A DNA stretch of 7,506 nt from assembly GCA_002362145.1 (NCBI GenBank), contig DETX01000054.1, forward strand, positions 1-7,506, in the 5' to 3' direction. This DNA is from Clostridiales bacterium UBA3277. GTDB lineage: Bacteria > Bacillota > Clostridia > Oscillospirales > Oscillospiraceae. This document shows positions 1-5,865 of this stretch, one piece after another. The notes under the pieces are model-generated. The model was not told the origin of the DNA. It saw only the letters and a program-made list of their open reading frames with translations, and did no database searches. The position numbers and the translations under genes were made by a program. The stretch's first letter is position 1. The number at the start of each line of letters is the position of its first letter.

Positions 1-1355
1 CCGTGGTCGGCGGTGATGAGAACGGTGTAGCCGTACTTGTCAGCGGCCTCCAAAATGGCCTTCAGGCCCTTATCCACGCACTCCATGGCGTAGACCACCG
101 CTTCCATCACGCCGGTGTGGCCCACCATGTCGCCGTTGGGATAGTTGCAGCGCAGGAACTGGAACTTGTGGGAGGCCATGTTCTCCACCATCTTCTCGGT
201 GATCTCCCTGGACTTCATGGCAGGAGCCTGCTCGAAAGGAATCACGTCGGAGGGCACCTCCTCGTAGACCTCCAGGCTCTCGTCCACCTTGCCGGAACGG
301 TTGCCGTTCCAGAAATAGGTCACGTGGCCGTACTTCTGGGTCTCGGACAGGGCGTACTCGTGGATGCCGGCGGCGCAGAGGACCTCGGTCAGGGTATTCT
401 TGATGACGGGGGGCTGGACCAGGTAATGCTCGGGGATATTCAGGTCTCCGTCGTACTGGAGCATGCCCGCGAACTTCACGCCGGTGTAGCCGGGCCGGTC
501 AAACTTGTCAAAGTCCTTCCGGTCGAAGGCCAGGGAGATCTCCTGGGCCCGGTCGCCCCGGAAGTTGAAGAGGATGACGCTGTCCCCGTTTTCGATCTTG
601 GCAACAGGAGCGCCGTCTCTCGCCACCACAAATGCGGGCAGATCCTGGTCGATGCAGCCGGTCTCGGCCCGGTAGGTTTCAATGGCCTCCTTCGCGGAGG
701 CGAACATCCGGCCCTGGCCCTGAACATGGGTGCGCCAGCCCTTTTCCACCATGGCCCAGTTGGCCTCATACCGGTCCATGGTGATCTGCATACGGCCGCC
801 GCCGGAGGCGATGGCATAGTCGCAGCCGTCGGCGCTCAGCTCAGAAAGAACCTTCTCCAGTATATCCACATACTCAAGAGCGGAGGTGGCGGGCACGTCC
901 CGGCCGTCCAGCAGGATGTGGCAGTAGGCCTTCTTCACGCCATCCTTCTTTGCCTGGCGCAGCAGGGCGATGAGGTGGGCGATGTTCGAGTGGACGTTGC
1001 CGTCGGACAGCAGTCCCAAAAAGTGCATGGCCTTGCCGCTAACCGCGTTGGCGGAGAGCTCCTTCCAGGTCTCGGACTGGAAGAGAGTGCCGTTTTCGAT
1101 GGACTCGCCCACCAGCTTGGCTCCCTGGGAGTAGACCTGGCCGCAGCCCAGGGCGTTATGTCCCACCTCGGAGTTGCCCATATCGTCGTCGGTGGGCAGG
1201 CCGACGGCGGTGCCGTGGGCCTTGAGGTAGGTGTGGGGGCAGGTTTCCAGCAGGCGGTCCAGGGTGGGGGTGTTGGCGACCTTCACGGCATCGCCGCTGC
1301 CGCCGTCGCCCTTGCCGACGCCGTCCATGATCACAAGAACAATGGGTTTTTCCAT
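1..1355 (-). CDS. gpmI: 2,3-bisphosphoglycerate-independent phosphoglycerate mutase, C-terminus cut off by window edge
   Basis: This cytosolic Mn-dependent enzyme of the alkaline-phosphatase superfamily interconverts 3- and 2-phosphoglycerate in glycolysis and gluconeogenesis. 451 residues are visible; the family has roughly 510-560, so the last 60-100 are outside the window. Seen in order: metal-binding Asp11 in MDG; the phospho-accepting Ser62 in GNSEVGH; LSDGNVHS (117-124); HILLDGRD (146-153); GRMQITMDRY (188-197); NFRGDR (264-269); GDMVGHTG (408-415); and ADHG at the cut edge. The ATG at 1355 has GGAGG at 1363-1367, 7 nt upstream. Wording such as DDMGNSEVGHNALG, AGMLQYDG and YFWNGNRSG resembles, from memory, the plant-like subgroup of iPGMs more than the Bacillus type. 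No other glycolytic gene is visible here. A separate promoter and the terminator of the preceding gene indicate that it starts its own transcript. Confidence 0.97.
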   Translation of the reverse strand, partial: MEKPIVLVIMDGVGKGDGGSGDAVKVANTPTLDRLLETCPHTYLKAHGTAVGLPTDDDMGNSEVGHNALGCGQVYSQGAKLVGESIENGTLFQSETWKELSANAVSGKAMHFLGLLSDGNVHSNIAHLIALLRQAKKDGVKKAYCHILLDGRDVPATSALEYVDILEKVLSELSADGCDYAIASGGGRMQITMDRYEANWAMVEKGWRTHVQGQGRMFASAKEAIETYRAETGCIDQDLPAFVVARDGAPVAKIENGDSVILFNFRGDRAQEISLAFDRKDFDKFDRPGYTGVKFAGMLQYDGDLNIPEHYLVQPPVIKNTLTEVLCAAGIHEYALSETQKYGHVTYFWNGNRSGKVDESLEVYEEVPSDVIPFEQAPAMKSREITEKMVENMASHKFQFLRCNYPNGDMVGHTGVMEAVVYAMECVDKGLKAILEAADKYGYTVLITADH

Positions 1356-1518
1356 ATGTGTACCTCCGTAATGTAAACATTTCCGTAAATTTATTCTGGT
1401 ATCCAGTGAAAAACGGGCCGTCCTCAAGCAGCCGCTTTTCCTCTGGGAATCCTCATGACACGGGCCCCCAGGCGTCAAAGGCGCGCCCGGCCCTGGAGGG
1501 TCAGGTCATGACATTGGT
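1356..1518 (-). other. 5' leader of gpmI, no recognised riboswitch
   Basis: About 160 nt lie between the predicted gpmI transcription start (near 1518) and its start codon. The part at 1430-1505 is G+C-rich and can fold locally; for example CCAGG and CCTGG arms with flanking CCC/GGG give an imperfect 8-bp stem. A T-rich stretch follows one GGCCCG at about 1411-1420, but I find no clean terminator/antiterminator pair and match it to no riboswitch or T-box class. No gene is supported here. The purine-rich RBS sits at its end. Confidence 0.4.
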
Positions 1519-1524
1519 CATATT

Positions 1525-1553
1525 ATTTTACATCATTTTCTCCACGGATACAA
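1525..1553 (-). promoter_or_regulatory. Predicted sigma-A promoter of gpmI
   Basis: On the minus strand, TTGTAT (1548-1553) is followed after exactly 17 bp by TAAAAT (1525-1530). This is a reasonable but not perfect match to TTGACA-17-TATAAT. It lies between the terminator of the upstream gene and the gpmI start, where a promoter is needed. Directly downstream, around the likely start site, GGTCAT occurs twice on the plus strand (1504-1509, 1515-1520), which could be an operator but is unproven. Confidence 0.55.
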
Positions 1554-1564
1554 CCATTTTTTTA

Positions 1565-1588
1565 TTTTTTCCGTTCTGACGGAAAAAA
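1565..1588. repeat. Perfect 10-bp inverted repeat overlapping the terminator tail
   Basis: TTTTTTCCGT (1565-1574) and ACGGAAAAAA (1579-1588) are perfect inverted copies around the 4-base loop TCTG. The right arm's A-run is also the U-tract, on the minus strand, of the terminator hairpin at 1587-1629, so the two structures are directly abutted. It may act as a second termination or 3'-end-protecting hairpin; being symmetric with A and T tails it could also work on plus-strand transcripts. Confidence 0.6.
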
Positions 1589-1629
1589 CTTCCGGGGTAA
1601 CCGAAAAATGGTGGATTATCCCGGAAGTT
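1583..1629 (-). terminator. Rho-independent terminator after the LRR-protein gene
   Basis: On the minus strand a perfect 10-bp stem, AACTTCCGGG with CCCGGAAGTT (arms 1620-1629 and 1587-1596), can be extended inward by about six more pairs with one bulge and a G-T pair. It is followed directly by six U residues (1588-1583). It sits 57 bp past the stop codon of the LRR-protein gene and before the gpmI promoter, closing the recG-LRR transcription unit. Confidence 0.8.
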
Positions 1630-1643
1630 GTTAAATTTGTTTT

Positions 1644-1675
1644 AAGGGCATATCTCCGTCCAGCGCAGAGCCCTT
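1644..1675 (-). other. Additional hairpin directly after the LRR-protein stop codon
   Basis: On the minus strand AAGGGC (1670-1675 side) pairs with GCCCTT (1644-1649), and the interior can add CTCTG/CGGAG with one wobble around a 7-base loop. The following bases (TTAAAACAAATTT) are only weakly U-rich, so it is at best a poor terminator in front of the strong one at 1583-1629, or a 3'-end stabiliser. Confidence 0.35.
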
Positions 1676-1685
1676 TCCGCATTTT

Positions 1686-2687
1686 TTAATACTTCTTTTT
1701 CCGGCTGGATGCCTTGTAAACCAGGGCCCCGATCAAGAAGAAGGTAATCACCGCCACAATGAGGACCAGGCCGATGATCCCGCCGCTCAGGGCGGAGGGT
1801 TCCTTCTCCGGCTCCTGGGGCTCCGTGGCCGTGGGAATCACAATGGGCTCCGTAACCGCCTCCGTAGCGGCCACCGTCACCGCCTGGGTGGAGGGCTCCG
1901 TGGCAGGAGCCGTGGTGGCCTCTGTGGTGGGCACGGTGGTCGGCTCCGTGGTGGGAGCCGTTGTGGGAGCGGTGGTGGGGGCGGTGGTTGCCTCCGTAGG
2001 GGGCTCAGTAGAAGCCGTAGGCGGCACCGTGGGGGTCTCAATCGCCTCGTTGTGTTCCGATTCCGTTCCCTCGGCCAGAACCTCCAGCCGCTCGCCGAAG
2101 TTGTACATGAGCTCCGCCACCGGTTCCTCGGGCCAGGGGTTGCTTACGGGATAGTAGATGGTGATATAGGACCCGTTCCACAGGCAGTTGCCCCGGAAGG
2201 AGGGCATGGGCCCGGCGCAGTTGACGATGGTGAGCTTGGTGCAGCCCTCAAAGCTCTTGGGCCCAAAGAGCCGGAAGGTATCCGGCAGGTCGATGGCCGT
2301 CAGGCTGGTGCAGCCCTGGAAGGCGCTGTCTCCCGTCTCCTTCAGGGCGTCTCCAAAGTCGATGGACTTGAGGTTCTCGCACTTAGCAAAGGCCCCGTCT
2401 CCCACCTTGGTGACGCCGTCGAGCACCAGGGCGATGATCTCGTCCTTCCGGTCCTCCCAGGGGGCAGAGGTGATCTCGCCGCTGCCGTAGACCGAGAGGA
2501 TGCCTCCGTCCAGGCTCCAGCGCAGGCCCTCGCCGCAGCTCTCGGCAACAGTTTCGGCGGGAACTTCGTCAATCTCGCTGCTCTCCTCCCAGTCCATATC
2601 CCCGGTCTCCGCCGCCATGGCCAGGGGACTCAGCACGCTCAGTGCCAAGGCCAGGGTCAGTATGTACAGAAAAAGTGTTCTTTTCAT
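1686..2687 (-). CDS. Secreted, membrane-anchored BspA-type leucine-rich-repeat protein with Thr/Pro-rich stalk
   Basis: 333 residues with four regions. Residues 1-25 are a signal peptide (MKRT, a hydrophobic core, then AMA before AETG). Residues 51-90 form the CGEGLRWSLDGG-type segment that often precedes LRR_5 repeats in clostridial surface proteins. Residues about 91-158 hold three BspA-like repeats (GDGAFAKCENLKSI, GDSAFQGCTSLTAI, GPKSFEGCTKLTIV). Residues about 218-298 are a Thr/Pro/Glu/Ala-rich stalk. A hydrophobic helix (about 301-324) and a basic tail (KASSRKKKY) finish it. No LPxTG sortase motif is visible, so the helix is the likely anchor, with the LRR part outside the cell. The start at 2687 is chosen because AAAGGAGA ends 5 nt upstream and the signal peptide begins there; a frame-compatible ATG at 2717 has no comparable RBS. 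The gene starts 30 bp after the recG stop. The function is unknown; the family includes adhesins and binding proteins. Confidence 0.9.
   Translation of the reverse strand: MKRTLFLYILTLALALSVLSPLAMAAETGDMDWEESSEIDEVPAETVAESCGEGLRWSLDGGILSVYGSGEITSAPWEDRKDEIIALVLDGVTKVGDGAFAKCENLKSIDFGDALKETGDSAFQGCTSLTAIDLPDTFRLFGPKSFEGCTKLTIVNCAGPMPSFRGNCLWNGSYITIYYPVSNPWPEEPVAELMYNFGERLEVLAEGTESEHNEAIETPTVPPTASTEPPTEATTAPTTAPTTAPTTEPTTVPTTEATTAPATEPSTQAVTVAATEAVTEPIVIPTATEPQEPEKEPSALSGGIIGLVLIVAVITFFLIGALVYKASSRKKKY
1878..1997 (-). repeat. Degenerate tandem repeat encoding PTTA/PTTE units
   Basis: Within the LRR-protein gene, about 40 codons encode successive PTTA, PTTE, PTTV and ATEP units (residues about 231-270). 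At DNA level the plus strand shows repeated GTGG-GAGC-type units of about 9-12 bp that differ slightly from one another. This is a low-complexity, probably O-glycosylation-prone extracellular stalk. Such repeats can change length by replication slippage in whole codons. Confidence 0.8.
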
Positions 2688-2717
2688 GGGTATCTCCTTT
2701 CTCATTTGGGCAAACAT

Positions 2718-4766
2718 CTAGTTCATGGTCCCCTCGGACCGGCGGAACAGCTCCCCGATCCGCGACCGCAGTGCCTCCGCCTCGGGGGAATCCTCGGTGC
2801 CATGGGCGTCGATCCAGGCCGCCGAGGCGCTCTGGGCCTCCTTGAGGGTGGTCATATCGCAGCTCAGGTCCGCCACCCGGAAGGCGGGCAGTCCCGACTG
2901 CCGGGAGCCGAAGAAATCTCCCGGTCCCCGGAGCCGCAGGTCCTCCTCGGCGATTTTAAAGCCGTCGTTGGTCCCGCACAGGGCCTTTAGCCGCTGCCGC
3001 GTCTCGGGATTCTGGTTGTGGCTCACCAGGACGCAATAGCTCTTGGCCCGGCCCCGGCCCACCCGGCCCCGGAGCTGGTGGAGCTGGCTCAGGCCGAACC
3101 GGTCCGCGTCCTCCACCACCATCAGCGTGGCGTTGGGCACGTCCACCCCCACCTCCACCACGGTGGTGGCCACCATCACATCGGCCTCCCCCCGGGAAAA
3201 GGCCGCCATGGCCGCCTCCTTTTCGGCGCTTTTCATCTGGCCGTGGAGCAGCGCCACCCGCAGGTCCGGAAATACGGTTTTCTGCAAGGTCTCCGCCCAG
3301 GCGGAGGCCGCCTTGAGGCCCAGCTCCTCGTTTTCCTCCACCGCCGGACAGACGATGAAGCACTGGTGCCCCTGCTGGACCTGCTTTCGGATAAAGGCGT
3401 TGAGCCTGGCCCGGTAGCTCTCCCCCACCAGGAAGGTGTCCACCGGCTCCCGGCCGGGGGGCAGCTCGTCCAGAATGGACACATCCAGATCTCCGTACAT
3501 TAACAGCGCCAGGGTTCTGGGAATGGGGGTGGCGGACATGACCAGAAGATGGGGGTCCTCCCCCTTCCCGGAGAGCCTGGACCGCTGGCCCACCCCGAAG
3601 CGGTGCTGCTCGTCGGCGATGACCAGGCCCAAATCCTGGAAGGCTGTATCGTCTGAAAGCAGGGCGTGGGTGCCCACCACCGCCTGGACCCGGCCCTGGG
3701 TCAGCGCCTCCCGGACCTGCCGTTTTTCCTTCAGGGGCATGGACCCGGTCAGCAGGGCCAGGGAGATGCCCAGGGGGTCGAATAATTTTTTCAGAGAGTC
3801 ATAGTGCTGCTCCGCCAGAATCTCCGTGGGGGCCATGAAGGCGGACTGCTTGTGATTTCCGGCGGCGCAGTACACCGCCGCCGCGGCCACCATGGTCTTG
3901 CCGCTGCCCACATCCCCCTGGACCAGGCGGTTCATGGGGGCCCCGGAAGAAAAGTCCCGGAGGATGTCCTCCACCGCCCGGCGCTGGGCCCCGGTGAGGG
4001 TGAAGGGCAGGGCGGCATAGAAGGGCTTCATATTCAAATTGAAATAGGGCTGGGTCCGCTTCTCCGCCCGGGCCGCCCGCATCAGAGCGAGGCCCGCCGA
4101 GAATACGAAAAACTCCTCAAAGATCAGCCTTTTCTTGGCCTGTTCCGCCTGCTCCATGGAGCCCGGCTGGTGGATGACCCGGTAGGCCTCCTCCGCCGGG
4201 AGGATTTCATATTTCTCCCGGATCTCCCGGGGCAGAACCTCCGCCGGAGGATCGCACACAGAAAGCGCCTGCCGGACCAGCTTCAGCAGCACCTGGTTGG
4301 ACAGCCCCGCCGTCAGCGGATAGATGGGCAGCACCTGCCGGGTGGTCACCCCGGGGGCCTCCACCGGCTCAAAGACGGGGTTTGTCATATTGTAGCCGAT
4401 AAAATCCCCGGAGACCGCGCCGTAGAAAATATACTCCCTGCCGTATTGCAGCAGGTCCGTGACATAGCGGTTGTTGAAGAAGGTCAGGCTGAGCCTGCCG
4501 GTGGTGTCCGCCACCTGGACCTTGGCAATGTCCAGTCCCTTGCGGATGTGGGAGAGACGGGGGGTGTTCATGACCATGGCCCGGAAGCAGGCGGGCACGT
4601 CCGGCTCCAGCTTTTCAATGGGGACCAGCTTCGTCCGGTCCTCGTAGCCCCTGGGGAAGTGGCAGATCAGATCCCCCAGCGTGCGTATGCCGAGATTTTC
4701 CAGCTGCTTGGCCCGGGCGGGGCCGACGCCCTTTAACAGCGTCACCGGATCGCTGAGTCTGGCCAT
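2718..4766 (-). CDS. recG: ATP-dependent DNA helicase RecG
   Basis: RecG is a superfamily 2 double-stranded DNA translocase that regresses stalled replication forks and migrates Holliday junctions. The 682-residue length is normal for the family. An N-terminal GVGP segment (13-16) and a wedge/OB domain (about 55-150) are followed by the helicase core: Walker A GDVGSGKT (284-291), APTEILAEQH (312-321), GTHALL (365-370), DEQHRFG (385-391), SATPIPRT (411-418) and QLRGRVGRG (564-572). Near the C-terminus are RLRGPGDFFG and GLPAFRVADL (about 611-634). All key motifs are intact. The start at 4766 is set by AGGAGG (4774-4779) 7 nt upstream and by the promoter just beyond; an in-frame ATG at 4859 lies upstream of that promoter. 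It is the first gene of a two-gene unit with the LRR protein. Confidence 0.98.
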   Translation of the reverse strand: MARLSDPVTLLKGVGPARAKQLENLGIRTLGDLICHFPRGYEDRTKLVPIEKLEPDVPACFRAMVMNTPRLSHIRKGLDIAKVQVADTTGRLSLTFFNNRYVTDLLQYGREYIFYGAVSGDFIGYNMTNPVFEPVEAPGVTTRQVLPIYPLTAGLSNQVLLKLVRQALSVCDPPAEVLPREIREKYEILPAEEAYRVIHQPGSMEQAEQAKKRLIFEEFFVFSAGLALMRAARAEKRTQPYFNLNMKPFYAALPFTLTGAQRRAVEDILRDFSSGAPMNRLVQGDVGSGKTMVAAAAVYCAAGNHKQSAFMAPTEILAEQHYDSLKKLFDPLGISLALLTGSMPLKEKRQVREALTQGRVQAVVGTHALLSDDTAFQDLGLVIADEQHRFGVGQRSRLSGKGEDPHLLVMSATPIPRTLALLMYGDLDVSILDELPPGREPVDTFLVGESYRARLNAFIRKQVQQGHQCFIVCPAVEENEELGLKAASAWAETLQKTVFPDLRVALLHGQMKSAEKEAAMAAFSRGEADVMVATTVVEVGVDVPNATLMVVEDADRFGLSQLHQLRGRVGRGRAKSYCVLVSHNQNPETRQRLKALCGTNDGFKIAEEDLRLRGPGDFFGSRQSGLPAFRVADLSCDMTTLKEAQSASAAWIDAHGTEDSPEAEALRSRIGELFRRSEGTMN

Positions 4767-4793
4767 CTGCGCGCCTCCTCCCATTTTTTCTCT

Positions 4794-4822
4794 ATTATAA
4801 ACCCATCCGCGCCGGGTTGCAA
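4794..4822 (-). promoter_or_regulatory. Sigma-A promoter of recG
   Basis: On the minus strand TTGCAA (4817-4822) is separated by exactly 17 bp from a perfect TATAAT (4794-4799). Transcription would begin near 4787, about 21 nt before the recG ATG, leaving a very short leader that consists mainly of the RBS. It lies downstream of the rpsT terminator, so recG is expressed independently of rpsT. Confidence 0.85.
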
Positions 4823-4889
4823 CGTCTTTTTCCCCCGGAGATTCGGCAGAATCTCCCATCTTCCGATGGCCCGGGGCAAAAACGGCATG

Positions 4890-4926
4890 AAAAAACTCCC
4901 TCCGGTGAAAAAGAGCCGTGAGGGAG
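4890..4926 (-). terminator. Rho-independent terminator of rpsT
   Basis: On the minus strand CTCCCTC-a-CGG (4926-4916) pairs with CCGGAGGGAG (4905-4896), giving 10 pairs with one bulged A around a 10-base loop, followed immediately by six U residues (4895-4890). It begins 15 bp past the rpsT stop codon. Confidence 0.92.
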
Positions 4927-4941
4927 ATATTTTCAGAGAAC

Positions 4942-5205
4942 TCAAGCCAGCTGGTTCAGCTTCAGAGCCATGCTGCTCTTCTTGCGGGCAGCATTGTTCT
5001 TGTGCAGCAGACCCTTCCGGGCGGCCTTGTCAACAGCCTGGACAGCGGCCTTGTAGGCATTCTCAGCCACGGCCTTGTCGCCGGAGACCAGAGCGGCGTC
5101 GAACTTCTTCAGGTCGGTCCGCAGAGCGCTCTTTTCGGACTTGTTCTTCTCGTAAGCAATCTTGGAAGAAATGACATCCTTCTTAGAGGACTTGATGTTG
5201 GGCAT
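4942..5205 (-). CDS. rpsT: 30S ribosomal protein S20
   Basis: 87 residues, the usual length for S20 (bS20), a helical, lysine-rich primary 16S rRNA-binding protein of the small subunit. The start MPNIKSSKKDV, the Lys/Ala-rich helices and the C-terminal segment with RKGLLHKNNAARKKSS are diagnostic. The ATG at 5205 has AAGGAGG (5214-5220) 8 nt upstream; the stop is TGA. It is a monocistronic unit with its own promoter and terminator. In E. coli S20 represses its own translation; I see no obvious equivalent structure in the short leader here. Its other neighbour, across the divergent region, is sigG. Confidence 0.98.
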   Translation of the reverse strand: MPNIKSSKKDVISSKIAYEKNKSEKSALRTDLKKFDAALVSGDKAVAENAYKAAVQAVDKAARKGLLHKNNAARKKSSMALKLNQLA

Positions 5206-5247
5206 GGATCACACCTCCTTTTACATTTGTAGTCCATACGATTTCAC

Positions 5248-5276
5248 ATTATAACGCCTTCCAGCCGCAAAATCAA
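5248..5276 (-). promoter_or_regulatory. Sigma-A promoter of rpsT
   Basis: On the minus strand TTGATT (5271-5276) is followed after 17 bp by a perfect TATAAT (5248-5253). The expected start is near 5241, giving a leader of about 36 nt. Upstream (about 5281-5297) are A/T tracts that read as an UP-element-like sequence on the minus strand, fitting a strong ribosomal-protein promoter. Confidence 0.85.
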
Positions 5277-5378
5277 CCCCCTTTTTGAATTTTTCTTGCC
5301 GGACCCGCCGGAGCCGCCCGGGGACCCGCCTCACTAGGAAATGGGAGCTTGTCAAGGGGAAATTTTTGCACAAAGTTT

Positions 5379-5403
5379 GGGCCATGGTAAAAACCACGGG
5401 CCC
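5379..5403. other. Imperfect hairpin GGGCC...TGGT-AAAA-ACCA...GGCCC
   Basis: Arms GGGCC and TGGT (5379-5388) pair with ACCA and GGCCC (5393-5403) around an AAAA loop with a small internal loop. No T-run follows on either strand in the right place (an A-run follows on the plus strand), so it is not a standard terminator. Possible roles are an origin-associated structure or an unannotated transcript; nothing in the sequence decides this. Confidence 0.3.
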
Positions 5404-5461
5404 CGAAAAAATAAGAAAGGTGTCGAAAGCCCTCCCCCAGTTTTATGTAAATCACCTTTTC

Positions 5462-5584
5462 TTTTCCACAGCCCCCGCCGGTTGTGGAAAAGTCCTGTGG
5501 AGAAAGGTGTGGAGAATGTGGAAAACTCTGAGTTATCAACAGATATTTTTCCCCTTTGCCCAATCCACGCCCCCCTGTGGAAAA
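5462..5584. promoter_or_regulatory. Cluster of seven DnaA-box-like 9-mers
   Basis: Compared with the DnaA box TTATCCACA (complement TGTGGATAA), seven 9-mers each differ at one position: TTTTCCACA 5462-5470; TGTGGAAAA 5483-5491; TGTGGAGAA 5496-5504; TGTGGAGAA 5508-5516; TGTGGAAAA 5517-5525; TTATCAACA 5533-5541; TGTGGAAAA 5576-5584. Five lie in one orientation and two in the other, and the four at 5483-5525 are packed at 13-, 12- and 9-bp steps. Such density is not expected by chance and is typical of DnaA-binding regions (oriC or DnaA-binding clusters). The cluster sits where gene orientation flips from minus to plus. dnaA and dnaN are not in this window, so whether it is an origin cannot be decided here. 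Confidence 0.75.
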
Positions 5585-5711
5585 CTCCCGCCCCGGAGAG
5601 CCGAACCCCGGTTTTTTTGCCGGAGGCCGGGCGTTACGTCCCCGCCGGTTCCCGGTTTTTGTTTGCTGAAATGGGTCTAAAAAGTTGGTTTCCCGTCAAA
5701 GATTTCTGACG

Positions 5712-5735
5712 AAGCCGGTCTAAGCCCCGGCTTTT
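5712..5735 (+). other. Hairpin with short T-run upstream of sigG
   Basis: AAGCCGG (5712-5718) and CCGGCTT (5727-5733) form a perfect 7-bp stem around an 8-base loop; the plus strand continues with TTTT and then an A-run and a T-run (5738-5748). It could be a weak terminator insulating sigG from transcription arising in the intergenic region. No upstream plus-strand gene is visible. Confidence 0.35.
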
Positions 5736-5805
5736 CCAAAAAATTTTTGTGAAAAGCGCCAAAATTGCGCCTCCGCCGGGCCCCTCCCCCAAGGAAGCGC
5801 TTTGC

Positions 5806-5834
5806 GAATGAACGCGGCAACTTGGGGCATACTT
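5806..5834 (+). promoter_or_regulatory. Predicted sigma-G/sigma-F-type promoter of sigG
   Basis: GAATG (5806-5810) fits the sigma-G -35 pattern GHATR. After 17 bp comes CATACTT (5828-5834), which matches the sigma-G -10 pattern CATnHTA except at the last base. Preceded by GGG (5825-5827), the same element also fits most of the sigma-F -10 pattern GGnnAnAnTR. In Bacillus sigG is transcribed by sigma-F and by itself, so a hybrid promoter is expected. The consensus patterns are recalled, not computed. Predicted start near 5841, about 25 nt before the ATG. Confidence 0.6.
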
Positions 5835-5865
5835 TTTCCATCTCACGATAAAAAGGAGGCAGACT

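Larger units (their letters stand above)
5277..5805. other. Divergent intergenic region between rpsT and sigG with no supported gene
   Basis: About 530 bp between the rpsT promoter and the sigG promoter hold no coding sequence that I can support. The open frames there have no RBS, no recognisable family and odd composition. Instead the stretch contains the DnaA-box cluster, A/T-rich patches (for example about 5403-5465 and 5738-5748), hairpins at 5379-5403 and 5712-5735, and G+C-rich blocks near 5300-5330 and 5585-5660. It is unusually long for a genome whose other intergenic gaps are 30-330 bp. Confidence 0.7.

Noticed and set aside
3..1376. Long plus-strand open frame (about 457 codons) opposite gpmI
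   Set aside because: It is antisense to a clearly conserved gpmI, has His/Gly/Val-rich low-complexity composition and no recognisable domain; a product of the G+C-rich codon pattern of the opposite strand.
1397..1407. Short palindrome CTGG-TAT-CCAG in the gpmI leader as an operator
   Set aside because: Only four pairs; such sites occur often by chance and no regulator is visible.
1878..1997. Short repeats in the LRR gene as a CRISPR array
   Set aside because: The units are short, degenerate, in frame and encode a Thr/Pro stalk; no spacer-repeat pattern and no cas genes.
2688..2717. Longer LRR protein start at 2717
   Set aside because: The RBS AAAGGAGA at 2693-2700 belongs to the ATG at 2687, which also begins a normal signal peptide; the longer form would put extra residues before it.
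2052..4736. Several long plus-strand frames opposite the LRR gene and recG
   Set aside because: All overlap well-supported minus-strand genes and have biased composition and no family resemblance.
4767..4859. Longer recG with start at 4859 (31 extra residues)
   Set aside because: The near-consensus promoter (4794-4822) lies inside this extension, and the ATG at 4766 has an ideal RBS and matches the normal RecG N-terminus.
5273..5709. Open frames of about 96-131 codons in the rpsT-sigG gap
   Set aside because: No RBS at their starts, overlapping in several frames, no recognisable family, and they run across the DnaA boxes; not supported as genes.
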